NCBI RefSeq assembly: GCF_023061185.1
Contig: NZ_JAKGAK010000004.1
Span: 124,001 to 188,000, forward strand
Direction of reading: 5' to 3'
Source of the DNA: Chromohalobacter beijerinckii
GTDB lineage: Bacteria; Pseudomonadota; Gammaproteobacteria; Pseudomonadales; Halomonadaceae
Length of the DNA stretch: 64,000 bases
A program made the position numbers and the translations under genes. Positions 47,817 to 57,504 of this stretch are shown piece after piece; within the stretch, counting starts at the first letter, position 1, and every line of letters begins with the position of its first letter. A model generated the notes under the pieces. The model did no database searches, had not been told where the DNA came from, and was given only the letters and a program-made list of their open reading frames with translations.

Positions 47817-48713
47817 ATGAGTGCTTCGTCATTGCCGAAAACACCTGAAGAAGTGCGTCAGCGTGCTGCAGTTGCCGATAACCGGCGTCGACGCAAGGCC
47901 CGCTCGGCTCCCCGTCAATGGCGACGCCGGGGGCTAATGGCCGCCTACATCGTGTTCGTGCTGTTACCGGTCTATTGGCTACTCAATATGTCCTTTCAGT
48001 CCAACAGTGAGATCCTTGGCGGACTGACTCTGTGGCCGGAAGATTTTACCGTCGAGCACTATGCCAAGATCTTGACAAATTCCAGCTGGTACATGGGTTA
48101 CATCAATTCGATTACCTATGTGTTGATGAACATGTTGATCAGTATCGTGGTTGCTCTGCCGGCGGCCTATGCTTTTAGTCGTTATCAGTTCATTGGCGAC
48201 AAACATCTTTTTTTCTGGTTGTTGACTAATTTGATGGCGCCACCAGCAGTTTTTTTGCTGCCTTATTTCCAGCTGTATTACACCGTAGGACTTTTCGATA
48301 CTCACGTGGCGGTTGCTTTAGCACACTGTCTGTTCAATATTCCGCTGGCCGTGTGGATTCTGGAAGGTTTCATGAGCGGTGTCCCCAAGGAAATTGATGA
48401 GACCGCCTTCATTGATGGCTATAGCTTTCCGCGATTCTTCGTGAAGATATTCATTCCCATGATCAGCTCCGGTATTGGCGTGACCCTGTTCTTTCTTTTC
48501 ATGTTCTCTTGGGTGGAACTGCTACTGGCCAGCACTCTCACCTCTACGGGTGCCCAGCCCATCGCCTCGGTGATGACCCAGACCAAGGGCGCCTCAGGAA
48601 TCGACTGGGGGACACTGGCCGCCGCCGGCGCCCTAACCATTCTGCCGGGTATCGTGGTGGTCTATTTCGTTCGCAATCACATCGCCAAGGGCTTTGCTCT
48701 GGGCCGTACCTGA
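47817..48713 (+). CDS. glpQ: Glycerol ABC transporter permease 2
   Basis: A 298-residue MalG-type permease starting one base after the glpP stop. A basic N-terminal tail (residues 1-38) precedes six membrane segments; the EAA loop reads EIDETAFIDGYSFPRFFVKIFIP. The symbol follows the Rhizobium naming, not the E. coli phosphodiesterase GlpQ. Confidence 0.93.
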   Translation: MSASSLPKTPEEVRQRAAVADNRRRRKARSAPRQWRRRGLMAAYIVFVLLPVYWLLNMSFQSNSEILGGLTLWPEDFTVEHYAKILTNSSWYMGYINSITYVLMNMLISIVVALPAAYAFSRYQFIGDKHLFFWLLTNLMAPPAVFLLPYFQLYYTVGLFDTHVAVALAHCLFNIPLAVWILEGFMSGVPKEIDETAFIDGYSFPRFFVKIFIPMISSGIGVTLFFLFMFSWVELLLASTLTSTGAQPIASVMTQTKGASGIDWGTLAAAGALTILPGIVVVYFVRNHIAKGFALGRT

Positions 48714-48725
48714 GGAGTATGCGAC

Positions 48726-48998
48726 ATGGCATGGATGGTCTGGACGACACCTACGATGGTCTTCTTCGTGGTCATTGCCGCCATGCTGGCGGCGATGACC
48801 ACCTGGGAAATCATCTCACCGACGGTCGAGCGTAAGGGCTTCTTGCCGATCTCGACCACGCGCGGCGATCGGTTCTTCATAGGACTGCTCAGCGCGGCCT
48901 ATATCCATCTGGTGGTAGTGGGCTTCACCCCATTGAGTATCTGGCTGGCCTTGGGGGTATCAGTGCTCTGGCTACTGGTATTGATGCGCTGGGGCTGA
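48726..48998 (+). CDS. glpU: Small membrane protein of the glycerol transporter
   Basis: A 90-residue protein with three hydrophobic segments (MVFFVVIAAMLAAMTTW, FIGLLSAAYIHLVVVGF, SIWLALGVSVLWLLVLM). It matches the DUF2160-type protein found between the permease and binding-protein genes of this operon type. Its exact role is unknown. Confidence 0.85.
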   Translation: MAWMVWTTPTMVFFVVIAAMLAAMTTWEIISPTVERKGFLPISTTRGDRFFIGLLSAAYIHLVVVGFTPLSIWLALGVSVLWLLVLMRWG

Positions 48999-49055
48999 CA
49001 GAAAGGGATGGAGCTAAATGTCCAGGAACGGATGACAACAACCAAAGAGGTCAAT

Positions 49056-50798
49056 ATGAAAACGACAACAATGCGGCTCTCTCTACTCGCGGCAGGTGTC
49101 ATGCTGGCATGTGGTAGCGTGCACGCCGATGAGCAAGATACCCGAGCTATCGCCGAGCGATTGGTGGATGAACACTTCCAAGAATCGACACTGACGCGTG
49201 AGCAACAGATTGAAGAATTGATGTGGTTTGCCAAGGCGGCCAAGCCCTTTCAGGGAATGGAGATCAACACCGTTGCCGAAGGTTTGACGACGCATGTCTA
49301 TGAGCGTGACGTGCTGGCTGAAGCATTCAGCGAGCTGACCGGCATCGAGTTGACGCATAACATCATCGGCGAGGGCGATGTCGTCAATAATATGCAGACC
49401 CAGATGCAGTCGGGTCGCAATATCTACGATGGCTACGTTAATGACACGGATTCCATCGGGACGCATATCCGCTACGGTACGACCGTCAATATTTCCGAGG
49501 CCATGAAGAACGAGTGGGCGGACTATACTTTGCCGACACTAGACCTCGACGATTTCATGGGCTTGCAGTATGGCACTGGCCCGGATGGTAGCGTTTACCA
49601 GTTACCTACCCAACAGTTCGCCAACCTCTACTGGTTCCGCTATGACTGGTTCCAGCGCGAGGATCTGCAGAACCAGTTCCGCGATCTCTATGGCTATGAC
49701 CTGGGCGTGCCGACCAACTGGACCGCCTACGAGGACATCGCCGAGTTCTTCACCGAGCATGTCGGTGAGATTGATGGCACCAAGGTCTATGGCCACATGG
49801 ATTACGGTCGTCGTGATCCCTCGCTGGGATGGCGGTTCCACGACTCCTGGCTCTCCATGGCGGGGATGGGAAGCCCCGGTGTGCCATTTGGGAACCCGGT
49901 TGACGACTGGGGTATTCGTGTCAACGAGCAGAGCCAACCTGTCGGAGCGAGTGTTTCCCGGGGTGGGGCGACCAACTCGCCGGCTTCGGTCTTCGCTGTG
50001 ACCAAGATGGTGGATTGGCTCGATAAGTATGCCCCTCCTGAAGCCAGCGGCATGACGTTCGGTGAGGCTGGGCCGGTGCCGGCTCAAGGCAACGTCGCCC
50101 AACAAATATTCTGGTACACCGCGTTCACGGCTGACATGACGGCGCCTGATCTGCCGGTCACCGATGATGAAGGCAATCCCAAGTGGCGCATGGCACCGTC
50201 ACCGACTGGTCCATATTGGGAAGAGGGCATGAAAGTCGGCTATCAGGATGTGGGGGGTTGGACTTTCTTCGACTCCACCCCTGAAGACCGGCGTACGGCT
50301 GCCTGGCTTTTTGCTCAGTTCACCGTTTCCAAAACCGTCTCGCTCGAGAAGTTGTTGGCGGGTCTGACGCCGATTCGTGAGTCTGATGTCTTCTCCGATA
50401 AAATGACCGAAATGGCGCCTAAGCTGGGCGGCTTGGTGGAGTTTTATCGCAGCCCCAACGCTGCCAATTGGACACCATCGAGCACCAACGTACCGGACTA
50501 TCCACGCATGGCACCGTTGTGGTGGCAGAACTTGGCACCGGCTGTCAGCGGCGATATTGCACCCAAAGAGGCGCTCGACAACTTGGCCAGAGACCTCGAC
50601 AGCATCATGAGTCGCCTGGCTCGGGCGAAGGTCTTCGAGACGTATTCCCCCAACCTCAACGAGGAACGTGACCCTCAGTACTGGCTCGACCAGCCGGGTT
50701 CGCCCAAGGCGAAGCTGGATGATGAGATGCCGCAGGGTACCACCGTTCCCTATGACGAGATGATGGAGGCATGGATGGCCACCGGTTCACAAGAATGA
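49056..50798 (+). CDS. glpV: Glycerol ABC transporter substrate-binding protein
   Basis: A 580-residue periplasmic binding protein, large for the class but as in the Rhizobium GlpV group. It has a cleavable signal peptide (LSLLAAGVMLACGSVHA), then a two-lobed extracellular binding fold (VYERDVLAEAFSELTGIELTH; HDSWLSMAGMGSPG). No lipobox. The mature protein is very acidic. ATG at 49056 lies 5 bases after AGAGG. The operon ends in a terminator. Confidence 0.93.
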   Translation: MKTTTMRLSLLAAGVMLACGSVHADEQDTRAIAERLVDEHFQESTLTREQQIEELMWFAKAAKPFQGMEINTVAEGLTTHVYERDVLAEAFSELTGIELTHNIIGEGDVVNNMQTQMQSGRNIYDGYVNDTDSIGTHIRYGTTVNISEAMKNEWADYTLPTLDLDDFMGLQYGTGPDGSVYQLPTQQFANLYWFRYDWFQREDLQNQFRDLYGYDLGVPTNWTAYEDIAEFFTEHVGEIDGTKVYGHMDYGRRDPSLGWRFHDSWLSMAGMGSPGVPFGNPVDDWGIRVNEQSQPVGASVSRGGATNSPASVFAVTKMVDWLDKYAPPEASGMTFGEAGPVPAQGNVAQQIFWYTAFTADMTAPDLPVTDDEGNPKWRMAPSPTGPYWEEGMKVGYQDVGGWTFFDSTPEDRRTAAWLFAQFTVSKTVSLEKLLAGLTPIRESDVFSDKMTEMAPKLGGLVEFYRSPNAANWTPSSTNVPDYPRMAPLWWQNLAPAVSGDIAPKEALDNLARDLDSIMSRLARAKVFETYSPNLNEERDPQYWLDQPGSPKAKLDDEMPQGTTVPYDEMMEAWMATGSQE

Positions 50799-50890
50799 TT
50801 GGCGAACAGACCATCTGACTCGCCTGGCGTTGTCCCGGGTACGCCCGTGGCAGCTCAAGATTGTGTAACCGGTTGCCTGAACGGGACCTG

Positions 50891-50924
50891 GGCCCTGCTC
50901 GATGCATATCGAGCGGGGCCTTTT
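50891..50924 (+). terminator. Terminator of the glpSTPQUV operon
   Basis: Stem GGCCCTGCTCGAT / ATCGAGCGGGGCC with one wobble and loop GCAT, then TTTTGC. The remaining 50925-51089 gap holds a -10-like TAGAAT (about 51032-51037) before the permease gene and nothing else. Confidence 0.82.
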
Positions 50925-51089
50925 GCTTTGAAAACAAGGACCAGCCATGCAGACCAAAAAAGAACGAGCTCGGTAAGCTCCCCATCAGAGCTTTGAGGCC
51001 GTGGCGGCTGCGATTTAACGCTCGGGATTGCTAGAATACCGCGCGTTTTCTTTCTTCCTTCCCTCCGCCAATGCTAGGAGTAGTTTTTC

Positions 51090-52331
51090 ATGACCGACGA
51101 TACGGTGGCTTCAGGCACGCCGGCCGATACCCCGGTGCGCACCCTGTTAGTAGGCGCACAGATGCTATTCGTAGCGTTCGGAGCCCTGGTACTGGTGCCG
51201 CTTTTGACGGGGCTGGACCCAAGCGTGGCGTTGTTCACGGCGGGCATTGGCACCTTGATTTTCCAGTTCGTCACGCAACGCAGCATCCCGGTGTTCCTGG
51301 CATCCTCGTTTGCTTTCATCGCGCCCATTCAAGGTTCGGTAGCCAGCTATGGCATTCCCGCCACGCTGGGCGGATTGTTCGTTGCGGGGCTCGTCTATGT
51401 GGTGATCTCACAGATCGTGCGCTTGAAAGGCACCGCCTGGTTGCATCGCTTGCTGCCCTCTGTGGTGGTAGGGCCGGTGATCATGGTCATCGGTCTGGCA
51501 TTGGCACCCGTCGCGGTGGACATGGCGACGGGGGAGAACAGCGACATGGGGTACGCTCAGGCCATCACGTTGTCGATGGTGAGTCTATTGGTGACGCTGA
51601 TATTGGCGGTCTTCGGGCGAGGCTTGATTCGTCTGATCCCGATCATGGGCGGGATCGTCGTGGGCTATGCGCTGGGGTTGGCGATGGGCGTGGTCGATCT
51701 GACGCCGGTTCAGGAAGCCGCCTGGCTGGCGTGGCCCGATTTCGTGACACCGACGTTCAGCATGGCGGCGATCCTGTTCATGATTCCGGTGGCCATTGCG
51801 CCGGTAATCGAACATATCGGTGACATGGTAGCGATCGGCTCGGTGACAGGGCGCAACTATCTCGAAAAACCGGGGTTGAAGCGCACCTTGCTGGGAGACG
51901 GCTTGGCGACCTCCGTGGCGGCGCTTTTCGGCGGGCCACCCAACACGACGTATTCGGAAGTCACCGGAGCGGTAACGCTGACCCGTAATTTCAATCCGGC
52001 GATCATGATCGTCGCGGCCTGTACCGCCATCGTGCTGGCGTTCGTCTCCAAGCTCGGTATGTTACTGCAAACCATTCCCACGCCGGTGATGGGCGGCATC
52101 ATGACGCTGTTGTTCGGTTCTATCGCAGTAGTAGGAATGAACTCTCTGGTGCGTGGTGGCCAGTCCTTGACCGCGCCGCGCAACCTCGTAGTGGTGTCGT
52201 TGATTCTGGTTTTCGGGATCGGCGGCATGCAGCTTGGCAGTGGCGAATATGCCTTGCAGGGCGTGAGTCTGGCCGCCTTGGTTGGCATCGTCCTCAACTG
52301 GATCTTGCCGCAGGCCGCCGAACATGAATGA
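51090..52331 (+). CDS. NCS2-family uracil/xanthine permease
   Basis: A 413-residue inner-membrane nucleobase:proton symporter with about 14 hydrophobic segments. The substrate-site signature IEHIGDM (compare AEHIGH in UraA) and GGPPNTTYSEVTGAVTLT are present. By this similarity uracil is the best guess, but xanthine or other bases are possible. It converges with the cupin-HTH gene 3 bases away. Confidence 0.92.
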   Translation: MTDDTVASGTPADTPVRTLLVGAQMLFVAFGALVLVPLLTGLDPSVALFTAGIGTLIFQFVTQRSIPVFLASSFAFIAPIQGSVASYGIPATLGGLFVAGLVYVVISQIVRLKGTAWLHRLLPSVVVGPVIMVIGLALAPVAVDMATGENSDMGYAQAITLSMVSLLVTLILAVFGRGLIRLIPIMGGIVVGYALGLAMGVVDLTPVQEAAWLAWPDFVTPTFSMAAILFMIPVAIAPVIEHIGDMVAIGSVTGRNYLEKPGLKRTLLGDGLATSVAALFGGPPNTTYSEVTGAVTLTRNFNPAIMIVAACTAIVLAFVSKLGMLLQTIPTPVMGGIMTLLFGSIAVVGMNSLVRGGQSLTAPRNLVVVSLILVFGIGGMQLGSGEYALQGVSLAALVGIVLNWILPQAAEHE

Positions 52332-52334
52332 CAC

Positions 52335-52922
52335 CTAACGGCGATGATGTGTGCTCGCACCGCCTTCTGAGAAGCCCGGCGGGGTGTTGGCGCTGACGAT
52401 GACGCAGTCCGCGTCGCCGGGATTGCGAAAGCGGTGCGGCAGGCGCGAGTCGAAATAGTAAGCGTCACCCGCATGAAGGCATTGCGTGTCGCCGTTGACG
52501 GTGAGCTCGATGGTACCGGTAATGACGACGCCACCTTCTTCGCCTTCGTGTTCGAGCATGTCTTCGCCGGTATCGGCGCCCGACGGATAATGCTCGTGGA
52601 TGATCGACATGCCACGGCTGGGGTGGCGTGCGGCGACCAGGCGCCAAGAGAGGTTGCCGTCGCCGATTTCTGTCAATTCTTCGGCCCGGTAGAAGACCTT
52701 TTCCTGAGGGCTGGTTTCCTCGCCGGCGAAGAATTCGCTGATCGAAACCGGCATGGCATCGAGGATCTTCTTCAGCGAGCTCACCGAAGGGCTCACGCTA
52801 TTCTGCTCAATGAGTGAAATCGTGCTGTTGGTCACGCCGGCACGTTTTGCCAGCTCGCGTTGCGATAAGTCGCGCAACATGCGCAATTGCTTGAGACGTG
52901 CGCCGACGTCGAATCCGCTCAT
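52335..52922 (-). CDS. XRE-family regulator with cupin domain (PuuR-like)
   Basis: A 195-residue protein: N-terminal HTH (residues 8-62, LSQRELAKRAGVTNSTISLIEQN) and a C-terminal cupin (about 100-185, EHEGEEGGVVITGTIELTVNGD, YYFDSRLPHRFRNPG). The layout and length match PuuR, the putrescine-utilisation repressor, but no puu genes are here, so the ligand is unknown. It is 58 bases after the sensor kinase gene on the same strand. Confidence 0.9.
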   Translation of the reverse strand: MSGFDVGARLKQLRMLRDLSQRELAKRAGVTNSTISLIEQNSVSPSVSSLKKILDAMPVSISEFFAGEETSPQEKVFYRAEELTEIGDGNLSWRLVAARHPSRGMSIIHEHYPSGADTGEDMLEHEGEEGGVVITGTIELTVNGDTQCLHAGDAYYFDSRLPHRFRNPGDADCVIVSANTPPGFSEGGASTHHRR

Positions 52923-52980
52923 GGATGATCCCTTGTGATGAGACGTTACCGAGCCATGATAGCGCCTCGGCGCGGCGATC

Positions 52981-55077
52981 TTAACCGCCGCGTGAGGAAG
53001 GTGAGGACATGTCGCTGAGCGATGCGATCAGTTTGCGCGTGGTGGCTTCCTCGGCGCCGCTTGGGAACGCCTGGCAGGGGAGCCAGACGTGGAAGATCGT
53101 GCCGCGACCGCGTGCCGAGGCGACCCACATCTCGCCGCCGCTGCGGCGTACGATGCCCGCGCTGATAGCCAGCCCAAGCCCGGAGCCCGCTTCGCGCGTG
53201 GTGAAGAACGGATCGAAAATTCGGCCGCGTAGCTCGGGCGGAATGCCTGGCCCTCGGTCGGCGACGCGTATTTCGACGCCGTCGAGGCATCCGTGCTCGG
53301 GGATCTCGCGCACGGTGTCGCGTGTCGCCAGATGAATGTTCATCGGCGAGGTGCTGGCTTGAGTGGCATTGAGCAGCACGTTGATCAGCACCTGTTGCAA
53401 TTGACCGCGATGGCACTCGGCGCGCCTAGTGGCGTGCAGTGAACTGATCAGGCGGTGGCCGTGCTTGTCGAGAGCGTGTCGGATCAAGAGCTCGGTACCG
53501 GCGGCGATGGCGTTGATGTCTTCGGCGACGAAGGCAGGCTCATGCCCACCGGCACGCGAATATTGCAGCAGGTTATCGATCAGCGCACGAATACGCTCGA
53601 CCTGGGCGATGATAGTGTCGACTTCGTCGCGCACGGGGGCGACATCGGGGCCAAGGCTATCGGCCAGTAACTCCACGTGGCCGAGGATCACCGCGGCAGG
53701 GTTGTTGATTTCATGCGCGATACCCGCGGTCATCTCGCCTAGGGCGGCAAGCTTTTCCTGGGTCATCAGGCTGGCGCGCGCCTGCTTGAGCAAGGTGACG
53801 TGCTCCTCGAGTGCGCGCGTTTTCTCGGTCAGCGATTGGGTCCGTGTCTCGACGCGTCGCTCGAGGGTCTGAGCAGCACGTTGCAAGGCGTTCTGATGGG
53901 CGTCCAAGCGGTCGAGCATGGCATCGAATTCATGCGCCAGTTCTGCCAGTTCGTCCTGGCTATCCAGATGGCCGATGCGTAGGTGCTGCCCCTCACGGAT
54001 GCCGTGTATCACGCGATGCATCCGGCGCACCGGGGTAGCGAGGGCGTCGACGCCGCGAATGACCATCAAGCCCGAGATCAGGATGATGACGAGTAAAACG
54101 GCACCGACCTGCAGCAGTGTGTCTCGGTAGAGGGCTTCATAGGGCGCCAGGGGAAAGCCGGCATAGATCATGCCGATACGCTGACCGGTTAGTGACTCGA
54201 GTGGAGCATAGGCGGCGACGTACCAACCACTGACCACGAAGGCGTTGTCTATGAAACGCTCGCCGCGTTCTAGAACCTGGCGGCTGACGGGCTCGGAGAC
54301 GCGCGTGCCGAGGGCGCGTTCGCCGTTGGCCAGGCGCACGTTGGTAGCGATGCGCACGTCATCGAGAAACAAGGTGACGCTGCCGGTGCTGCCTTCGGGA
54401 AGCGTACCCGGGCCATAGACCAGGTCTCGGATCTCATCCACGGGCTCGGCATCGCCATTGAGCAAGCGCCCGCCATCGAGGAGAAGACGCAGGTTTCCTT
54501 GTCCGTCATGAATGGGATACAGCGTGCGCAATACCATGCCGCGCGTCTCGCGCTGACGATCGCTGGGAGCCGCTTGCGGTGTGTCGCGCAGCGCAAGGCG
54601 TGCTCGTCGGGCGAGCCCCGAGGACAGTGTTTCAAGACGCGGTGCCGTGAGAACGTCCAGTCCTGACATGCCTTGCGCATTGTCTGATGTTTGCAAGCGG
54701 CGTTGCAGTTCGGGGCTATCCTCTAGTGCCGCGAGCGGTACCACGCGCAACCAGTCCAGTTGCATCGCGTTTTGCGTTTCGTCGAGCAGTGCCTCGAGTG
54801 ACTGAGATCCTTCGCCCTGCAGTGCCGAGGCGAGCGCGTGGCTGCGCGCCAATTCCTCGAGGCGCGCTTGCTGTTGCTGGCTCACACCGTCTAGAACGCG
54901 CGAGGCAACGGCTAGGTCGGCACGCACTTTCATATACAACTGGCGGTCGTTGTACGTTGAGGTCCAATACGCCGTGAGTCCCGCCAGGGCGAGTATCAGC
55001 AAGGCCAGCGGGGCGAAGGCGAGCCACAACAGTCGGCGTCGAATCGAGGCGCGCAACCAGCGGCGTAAGCCTTTCAT
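52981..55077 (-). CDS. Sensor histidine kinase of a sigma-54-type two-component system
   Basis: 698 residues: membrane segment 1 (about 16-37), a large periplasmic sensor region with double-CACHE-like character (about 40-318), membrane segment 2 (about 320-341), HAMP (342-395), coiled coil (395-440), HisKA with the phospho-acceptor His455 in AGIAHEINNP, and HATPase with N box (INVLLNATQA), DRGPGIPPE and GSGLGLAIS. Its start overlaps the response-regulator stop by 4 bases (ATGA). The layout is DctB-like, but no dicarboxylate transport gene is nearby; the divergent neighbour is a tungstate-type transporter. Confidence 0.93.
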   Translation of the reverse strand: MKGLRRWLRASIRRRLLWLAFAPLALLILALAGLTAYWTSTYNDRQLYMKVRADLAVASRVLDGVSQQQQARLEELARSHALASALQGEGSQSLEALLDETQNAMQLDWLRVVPLAALEDSPELQRRLQTSDNAQGMSGLDVLTAPRLETLSSGLARRARLALRDTPQAAPSDRQRETRGMVLRTLYPIHDGQGNLRLLLDGGRLLNGDAEPVDEIRDLVYGPGTLPEGSTGSVTLFLDDVRIATNVRLANGERALGTRVSEPVSRQVLERGERFIDNAFVVSGWYVAAYAPLESLTGQRIGMIYAGFPLAPYEALYRDTLLQVGAVLLVIILISGLMVIRGVDALATPVRRMHRVIHGIREGQHLRIGHLDSQDELAELAHEFDAMLDRLDAHQNALQRAAQTLERRVETRTQSLTEKTRALEEHVTLLKQARASLMTQEKLAALGEMTAGIAHEINNPAAVILGHVELLADSLGPDVAPVRDEVDTIIAQVERIRALIDNLLQYSRAGGHEPAFVAEDINAIAAGTELLIRHALDKHGHRLISSLHATRRAECHRGQLQQVLINVLLNATQASTSPMNIHLATRDTVREIPEHGCLDGVEIRVADRGPGIPPELRGRIFDPFFTTREAGSGLGLAISAGIVRRSGGEMWVASARGRGTIFHVWLPCQAFPSGAEEATTRKLIASLSDMSSPSSRGG

Positions 55078-56444
55078 GCGTTCAAGTCTTGCCAGGCATT
55101 GAGTTTGCGGTCGAGGGTCTTGCGCGATACGCCCAACGCGCGGGCGGCACTGGATTTATTATGGCCATGGACTTCTAGCACATCCAATATATGCGCACGC
55201 TCGACGGCTTCCAGAGACCAGTCGCTGGGATAGCCACTCGTGCCAACGGCGTTGGGCGCGGTAGCCACCTCATCGAGCATGTCGCTCGGTAGTTGGCCGA
55301 GCAGAATGCAACGCTCGATGAAATTCTTGAGCTCGCGGATGTTGCCAGGCCAAGGATAATGCATCAGACGCTCAAGGTCGGCATGCTGCCATGGCGGGGC
55401 GGCGAGCCCCAGATCGCGAGATAGCTGACGAGAGAAATGGTGGGCCAGAGCAGGAATATCTTCCGGATGTTCGCGCAACGCGGGGAGCGTCAAGGTAAGA
55501 ACGTTGAGGCGAAAATAGAGATCCTCACGGAAACGTCCCTCGCTGACTTCGTGCTGCAGGTTGCGGTGGGTAGCGGCGAGGATACGCACGTCCACGGGTT
55601 GCTCTTGCTCGCTGCCCACCGGACGAATGCGCTTGCTTTCGAGTACGCGCAGCAGCTTGGCCTGCATTGCCAACGGCATCTCGGCGATTTCATCGAGGAA
55701 CAACGTGCCGCCATCGGCATAGGTGAACAGCCCTTCACGGGTCTTGACCGCGCCGGTGAAGGCGCCCTTGACGTGACCGAAAAGCTCCGATTCCAGAAGG
55801 TCGCCGGCGATGGCGCCGCAGTTGAGAGGCACGAAGGCGCCGAATCGCCCCGAGAGGCGGTGCAGGTCGCGGGCCACGAGTTCCTTGCCGGTGCCCGATT
55901 CGCCATGGATCAAGACGGCCGAGGGTGTCGGCGCGACGCGCTCGGTGATCGCTCTGACCTGAGCCATGGCGTGGCTATCTCCGATCATGCTCTCATCGGG
56001 GTGGTGCAGGCGCTGGGTCTCGCGCTGGAGCACGAAATTCTCGCGCGCTAGGCGACGTTGGGCTAGGCAACGGTCGACGGCGCTTTGCAACTGCTCGAGG
56101 CGAAACGGCTTGATGATGAAGTCGCTGGCCCCGGCGCGCAGTGCCTGGACCGCCATGTCGAGATCGGCGTAGGCGGTCATGAAGATGATATCGCTACGCC
56201 GTTCGGGACCGAGCGCCTCGTGCCATTCGATGCCCGAGCGGTCAGGGAGACGGATGTCGACCAACAGCAGATCGAAGTGTAGCCGCTGACGCAAGGCTTC
56301 CGCGGCGCTGAGCGAGTCGGCGACCTCAACCAGCGCGAAGCGCGGTGCCAAGGCCTTGGCAAGATAGTTGCGCATGCCGGGCTCGTCATCGACGATCAAC
56401 ACGGAGGCGGTCGGCAGTTCGGTGGATGCGGTCATGGGCGACAT
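55074..56444 (-). CDS. Sigma-54-dependent response regulator (NtrC/DctD type)
   Basis: 456 residues: receiver domain ([10 protein letters not shown], phospho-acceptor Asp63 in [11 protein letters not shown], Lys in IIKPF), AAA+ domain with Walker [12 protein letters not shown], the sigma-54 contact loop GAFTGA and Walker [14 protein letters not shown], and a Fis-type HTH at the C-terminus ([20 protein letters not shown]). Intact GAFTGA means it should activate sigma-54 promoters. ATG at 56435 is an alternative start. A -24/-12 promoter and a palindrome lie in the divergent gap to tupA. Confidence 0.95.
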   Translation of the reverse strand: MSPMTASTELPTASVLIVDDEPGMRNYLAKALAPRFALVEVADSLSAAEALRQRLHFDLLLVDIRLPDRSGIEWHEALGPERRSDIIFMTAYADLDMAVQALRAGASDFIIKPFRLEQLQSAVDRCLAQRRLARENFVLQRETQRLHHPDESMIGDSHAMAQVRAITERVAPTPSAVLIHGESGTGKELVARDLHRLSGRFGAFVPLNCGAIAGDLLESELFGHVKGAFTGAVKTREGLFTYADGGTLFLDEIAEMPLAMQAKLLRVLESKRIRPVGSEQEQPVDVRILAATHRNLQHEVSEGRFREDLYFRLNVLTLTLPALREHPEDIPALAHHFSRQLSRDLGLAAPPWQHADLERLMHYPWPGNIRELKNFIERCILLGQLPSDMLDEVATAPNAVGTSGYPSDWSLEAVERAHILDVLEVHGHNKSSAARALGVSRKTLDRKLNAWQDLNA

Positions 56445-56455
56445 TCCCTGCGTGG

Positions 56456-56472
56456 CGGGACATAGTGTCCCG
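56456..56472. promoter_or_regulatory. 17-bp palindrome, candidate upstream activator site
   Basis: CGGGACA-TAG-TGTCCCG is a perfect 7+7 inverted repeat, 12 bases upstream of the response-regulator start and about 108 bases upstream of the -24 element. A further half-site TGTCCCC lies at 56549-56555. The position suits an enhancer for a sigma-54 activator. Confidence 0.6.
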
Positions 56473-56578
56473 TCATTGGGTCAATTTGTTACATTCGTTA
56501 CGCACCTGGATTATTTTCATGGTAAAAGGCGCGATGTAATCCGGCAATTGTCCCCGTTTTTAGCAGCGTGGTCACGTC

Positions 56579-56594
56579 AGGCATACCAATTGCA
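56579..56594 (+). promoter_or_regulatory. Sigma-54 (-24/-12) promoter of tupA
   Basis: AGGCATACCAATTGCA: GG at 56580-56581 and GC at 56592-56593 have the exact 12-base phasing of TGGCACG-N4-TTGCA, with GGCA and TTGCA matched. Predicted start near 56605, 36 bases before tupA. Confidence 0.7.
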
Positions 56595-56640
56595 AGGAGA
56601 GTTGGGCATGTTCATGACTCGACAATAATGAGGGGTTCCC

Positions 56641-57489
56641 ATGTTGACACGCCGTCTCTCGCTGTTCGCTACCCTGGCGCTATCGTTGTTGCTGGTGTCC
56701 GGGGTCCAGGCCGCCGATACCGTTCGTTTGGCGACCACCACCAGCACCTACAATTCTGGGTTGCTGGATTACCTGTTGCCCAAGTTCGAAGAAGATCATC
56801 CCTATCAGATCCAGGTCATCCCCGTAGGCACCGGAAAAGCGCTGCGTCTGGGGCGTGACGGCGATGTCGACTTGGTGTTGACCCATGCGCCCGCTGCGGA
56901 GAAGGCCTTCGTCGATGCCGATTACGGTGTCGAACCGCATGGTGTGATGTACAACGATTTCGTGATCGTAGGGCCGTCCGACGACCCTGCCGGGATCGAT
57001 GGTGGCGATGATGCCACTAGCGCGTTTGCCGCTGTGGCGGATCAAGGCGCGACGTTTATTTCACGTGGCGATGACTCCGGCACCGACAAGAAAGAAAAGC
57101 ATCTCTGGGCTGAGGCCGGCGTAACACCTGACTTCGAAGGCTTTCGCGCTGCAGGGCAAGGCATGGGGGAAGTGCTGAAAATGGCCAGTGAATTACAAGG
57201 CTATACATTGACGGATCGCGGCACCTGGCTGGCAATGAAAGATAAGCTCGATCTCGAGATCATGGTCGAAGGCGATACGGCGTTGTTCAATCCGTATCAG
57301 GTCATCCTGGTCAATCCCGAACGCTATGACGGCCTCAATACCCAGGGCGCACGGGCCTTGGCCGAGTGGTTGATTTCCGACGAAGGACAAGACCTGATCG
57401 ACGCTTTCCGACTCAATGACAAGGCCTTGTTCCATGCCAGCGCCGGTGAGAAGGTCGATCCTACTAGCGCCGTCCATGAAAGTGACTGA
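56641..57489 (+). CDS. tupA: Tungstate-type ABC transporter substrate-binding protein
   Basis: A 282-residue periplasmic protein with a signal peptide (LSLFATLALSLLLVSGVQA). The oxyanion-binding signature RLATTTSTYNSGLLDYLLP and the later SRGDDSGTDKKEKHLW are those of TupA-type proteins, which prefer tungstate; molybdate cannot be excluded from sequence alone. ATG at 56641 lies 5 bases after GAGGGG. A six-codon ORF (MFMTRQ, from 56608) precedes it in the leader. Confidence 0.93.
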   Translation: MLTRRLSLFATLALSLLLVSGVQAADTVRLATTTSTYNSGLLDYLLPKFEEDHPYQIQVIPVGTGKALRLGRDGDVDLVLTHAPAAEKAFVDADYGVEPHGVMYNDFVIVGPSDDPAGIDGGDDATSAFAAVADQGATFISRGDDSGTDKKEKHLWAEAGVTPDFEGFRAAGQGMGEVLKMASELQGYTLTDRGTWLAMKDKLDLEIMVEGDTALFNPYQVILVNPERYDGLNTQGARALAEWLISDEGQDLIDAFRLNDKALFHASAGEKVDPTSAVHESD

Positions 57490-57504
57490 CGCTCGGAGGC
57501 GTCG

